Below are positions 6,292-8,172 of a DNA stretch of 8,172 bases, one piece after another (the first letter of the stretch is position 1; every line of letters begins with the position of its first letter). The position numbers were made by a program, and so were the translations under genes. The notes under the pieces were generated by a model that was not told where the DNA came from, did no database searches, and saw nothing but the letters and a program-made list of their open reading frames with translations. Source of the stretch: Flavobacteriales bacterium. Lineage in GTDB: Bacteria; Bacteroidota; Bacteroidia; Flavobacteriales_D; Sanyastnellaceae. Location: positions 1-8,172 of the forward strand of contig DQRJ01000119.1 of NCBI GenBank assembly GCA_015663855.1, in the 5' to 3' direction.

Positions 6292-8172
6292 ATGAAAATA
6301 TCTGCAACTCTTTTATCCTTTGCCATGATGCTCTCAGTATCTGTAATGGCTCAAAAATCGCCTACAAGTGGCGTGCCAGGAGAAACTGTCCCTGGAGAAC
6401 TTATAGTAATGTTTCACAAGAATGCCGATGCTGACTTTTTTGCTAAAAAGCACACGTCTATTAACGGTCTGAAATCTGGTCTTAAGCCTATTTCTGAGCT
6501 TTCTTCACTGTCTCACATTTACTTATTTAGCTTTTCGCAAGATATTTCTGATTCTGATTTAATCCTTCGCGAAATCGAAATGGATCCGACAGTTGAAGCT
6601 GTTCAGTACAATCACTTTATCGAAGATAGAGCGACAGTTCCTAACGACCCAAGTTTTGCCTCTCAATGGCATCACGTAGAAGGAGCGGATCACGATATCG
6701 ACAGCGACCTCGCTTGGGATATCTCTACTGGAGGTTTCACTGCTAATGGCGATAGAATCGTAGTTGCTGTCCTCGAAGGAGGTGGCTCTGACTGGGCTCA
6801 CGTTGATTTGGTAGATAACCACTGGACTAACACTCAAGAGATTGCTGGTAACGGCATCGATGATGATGGTAACGGTTACATTGATGATGTAAACGGTTGG
6901 AACACTACTTCGAATTCTGATGCAATTTCTGCTGGTGGTCATGGTACTGCTGTAAGTGGAATGATCGGAGCTACAGGTAATAATGCAACGGGTGTTGTAG
7001 GTGTTAACTGGAGTGTTGGAATTATGCAAGTCCAAATGGGAGGCCTCACCGAATCAGAGGTAATCAACGCGTACAGTTACCCACATACTATGCGTAACCT
7101 GTACAACACAACGAATGGTGCAAGTGGTGCTTTAGTTGTAGCGACAAATGCTTCATGGGGTATCGATTTGGCTGACCCAGCTCAATACCCAATTTGGTGT
7201 GCATACTACGACGACCTCGGAGCAGTAGGTATCCTTAACTGTGGTGCTACAGCAAACGCTCAGTATAACATCGACACCCAAGGCGATATGCCTACAGGAT
7301 GTAGTTCTAACTACATGGTTGCTGTTACTGCAACAAACAACTTAGACCAACGTACTTTCTCAGCATACGGTGCTACAACTATCGACCTAGGTGCTCCTGG
7401 AGAGAATGTTTTCTTACCAGCTGCTGGTAATAGCTACGCAGGTACTTCGGGTACTTCTTTCGCTAGCCCATGTGTGGCTGGAGCGATTGCTCTTATTTAT
7501 AGCGCTCCCTGTGCTGATCTTGCTGCCAATGCAATCATTTCTCCTCAAGCTACAGCTGATTTGGTAAAAGGATTCATTATGACAGGAGTTGACCCTATTG
7601 CTCAGCTAGGACCTGAGACTGTGAGTGGTGGACGTCTAAACGTTTTCAACTCTATCAACCTTGCTATGACGAACTGCAACCCAGACTTAGGTTGTACAGA
7701 CCCTACTGCTTGTAACTACAGCCCAGCTGCTATTACAGATAACGGTACATGTATGTTCAATGACCTTTGTGGAGTTTGCGGTGGAGATGATTCATCTTGT
7801 ACTGGTTGTACAGATCCTTTAGCTTGTAACTACTCAGCAACAAACACCATTGATGACGGGACTTGTGTATTCGGAAACGGAGTAAACATGACTGTTGGTG
7901 GTGGTACTTGGGACAGTGAAATTTCTTGGTCTATCCTTCTTAATGGAGTTTCAGTTGCTTCAGGTGGAGCAGGCACTCAAGACCTTTGTATCGGAGACGG
8001 ATGTTACACGCTCTCTATGCTGGATAGCTTTGGTGATGGATGGAATGGAGCAACTTATACCCTTACTGACATTGCAGCGGGCGCAATTATCGCAACAGGA
8101 TCTTTAGACACTGCTGCTAACGGCGATGCTATGACTACTGGCGAAGATTACTTCTCTATTAATACTATCGAA
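6292..8172 (+). CDS. Secreted subtilisin-like serine protease (S8) with cysteine-rich repeats (3'-truncated)
   Basis: The frame is open from ATG 6292 to the right edge (627 codons, no stop). A Sec signal peptide spans residues 1-20 (KIS start, hydrophobic core, VMA|QK cleavage). PGELIVMF at about 34-41 to VEAVQYNHF near 103-111 looks like an I9-type propeptide, and NDPSFASQW marks the usual beginning of the mature enzyme. The S8 domain follows: H217 in GGHGTAVSG, substrate strand NASWG near 286, oxyanion asparagine probably N322 in GATAN, and nucleophile S389 in GTSFASP. The aspartate position is unusual: VVAVLEGGGSDW places glutamate E162 where VAVIDTG normally has Asp. An acidic, Ca-binding-like loop NGIDDDGNGYIDD is at 187-199. 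After the catalytic domain come two CTDPxACNY modules with a CGVCGGD linker, then CYTLSMLDSFGDGWNGA (about 571-587), a domain common in secreted proteins of this phylum. Export is via Sec. A type IX sorting domain would be expected past the edge but is not visible. Confidence 0.93.
   Translation, partial: MKISATLLSFAMMLSVSVMAQKSPTSGVPGETVPGELIVMFHKNADADFFAKKHTSINGLKSGLKPISELSSLSHIYLFSFSQDISDSDLILREIEMDPTVEAVQYNHFIEDRATVPNDPSFASQWHHVEGADHDIDSDLAWDISTGGFTANGDRIVVAVLEGGGSDWAHVDLVDNHWTNTQEIAGNGIDDDGNGYIDDVNGWNTTSNSDAISAGGHGTAVSGMIGATGNNATGVVGVNWSVGIMQVQMGGLTESEVINAYSYPHTMRNLYNTTNGASGALVVATNASWGIDLADPAQYPIWCAYYDDLGAVGILNCGATANAQYNIDTQGDMPTGCSSNYMVAVTATNNLDQRTFSAYGATTIDLGAPGENVFLPAAGNSYAGTSGTSFASPCVAGAIALIYSAPCADLAANAIISPQATADLVKGFIMTGVDPIAQLGPETVSGGRLNVFNSINLAMTNCNPDLGCTDPTACNYSPAAITDNGTCMFNDLCGVCGGDDSSCTGCTDPLACNYSATNTIDDGTCVFGNGVNMTVGGGTWDSEISWSILLNGVSVASGGAGTQDLCIGDGCYTLSMLDSFGDGWNGATYTLTDIAAGAIIATGSLDTAANGDAMTTGEDYFSINTIE
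7690..7752 (+). repeat. CTDPxACNY cysteine-rich module, copy 1 (within the subtilase)
   Basis: Encodes 21 residues (467-487) beginning GCTDPTACNY and ending DNGTC. Three cysteines sit at the same positions as in copy 2. Such modules are frequent in secreted proteins of marine Bacteroidota and are thought to be extracellular spacer or calcium-stabilised elements; the function is not established. Confidence 0.8.
7804..7866 (+). repeat. CTDPxACNY cysteine-rich module, copy 2 (within the subtilase)
   Basis: Encodes 21 residues (505-525) beginning GCTDPLACNY and ending DDGTC, the same length as copy 1. The copies are separated by a 17-residue linker containing LCGVCGGDDSSC. Synonymous differences between the copies (for example GACCCTACT versus GATCCTTTA) show they are not a recent exact duplication. 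Confidence 0.8.

Noticed and set aside
6559..7035. Minus-strand open frame of 158 codons opposite the subtilase
   Set aside because: It lies entirely antisense to the well-supported subtilase catalytic domain, its product is Ser/Thr/Ile-rich with no recognisable motif, and it appears to be a frame shadow.
7895..8107. Plus-strand open frame of 70 codons near the right edge
   Set aside because: It is in a different frame from the subtilase, which runs uninterrupted through the region with recognisable repeats and domains.

Overview
The window looks like chromosomal DNA from a member of the Bacteroidota, most likely a marine or freshwater Flavobacteriales lineage of the Cryomorphaceae/Crocinitomicaceae kind. 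Three things point there. The cut-off gene at the left edge resembles the tail of BT_3928-type DoxX proteins. The cut-off gene at the right edge is a secreted subtilase carrying the cysteine-rich CTDPxACNY modules typical of such genomes. Two exact matches to the Bacteroidota -7 promoter element TAnnTTTG lie in the divergent gap, and no convincing Shine-Dalgarno sequences precede the genes. No mobile element, CRISPR array, tRNA or rRNA was seen.

Layout, left to right. Positions 2-274 (+) hold the last 90 codons of a DoxX/BT_3928-like protein. It overlaps by 4 bases (GTGA) with an OppB/DppB-type ABC transporter permease (271-1266, +). A convergent junction with two small hairpins follows. A two-gene minus-strand operon is next: a GmhB/HisB-N-like HAD phosphatase (2148-2660), then, 4 bases on, a class IV PLP aminotransferase resembling aminodeoxychorismate lyase (1283-2143). 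A divergent gap of only 32 bases separates this operon from a very long plus-strand gene (2693-6142). That gene encodes a single polypeptide in which the small (MutA-like) and large (MutB) halves of coenzyme B12-dependent methylmalonyl-CoA mutase are joined. A 149-base intergenic stretch with a 12-bp palindrome leads to a secreted subtilisin-like protease (6292 to beyond 8172, +).

The genes do not form one obvious pathway. The mutase links succinyl-CoA and (R)-methylmalonyl-CoA in propionate and odd-chain or branched-carbon metabolism. The permease and protease concern uptake and degradation of peptides. The minus-strand pair is small-molecule housekeeping metabolism. The points most worth a second look are the MutA-MutB fusion with no internal start codon for the MutB half, the glutamate at the catalytic aspartate position of the subtilase, and the back-to-back promoter elements in the 32-base divergent gap.
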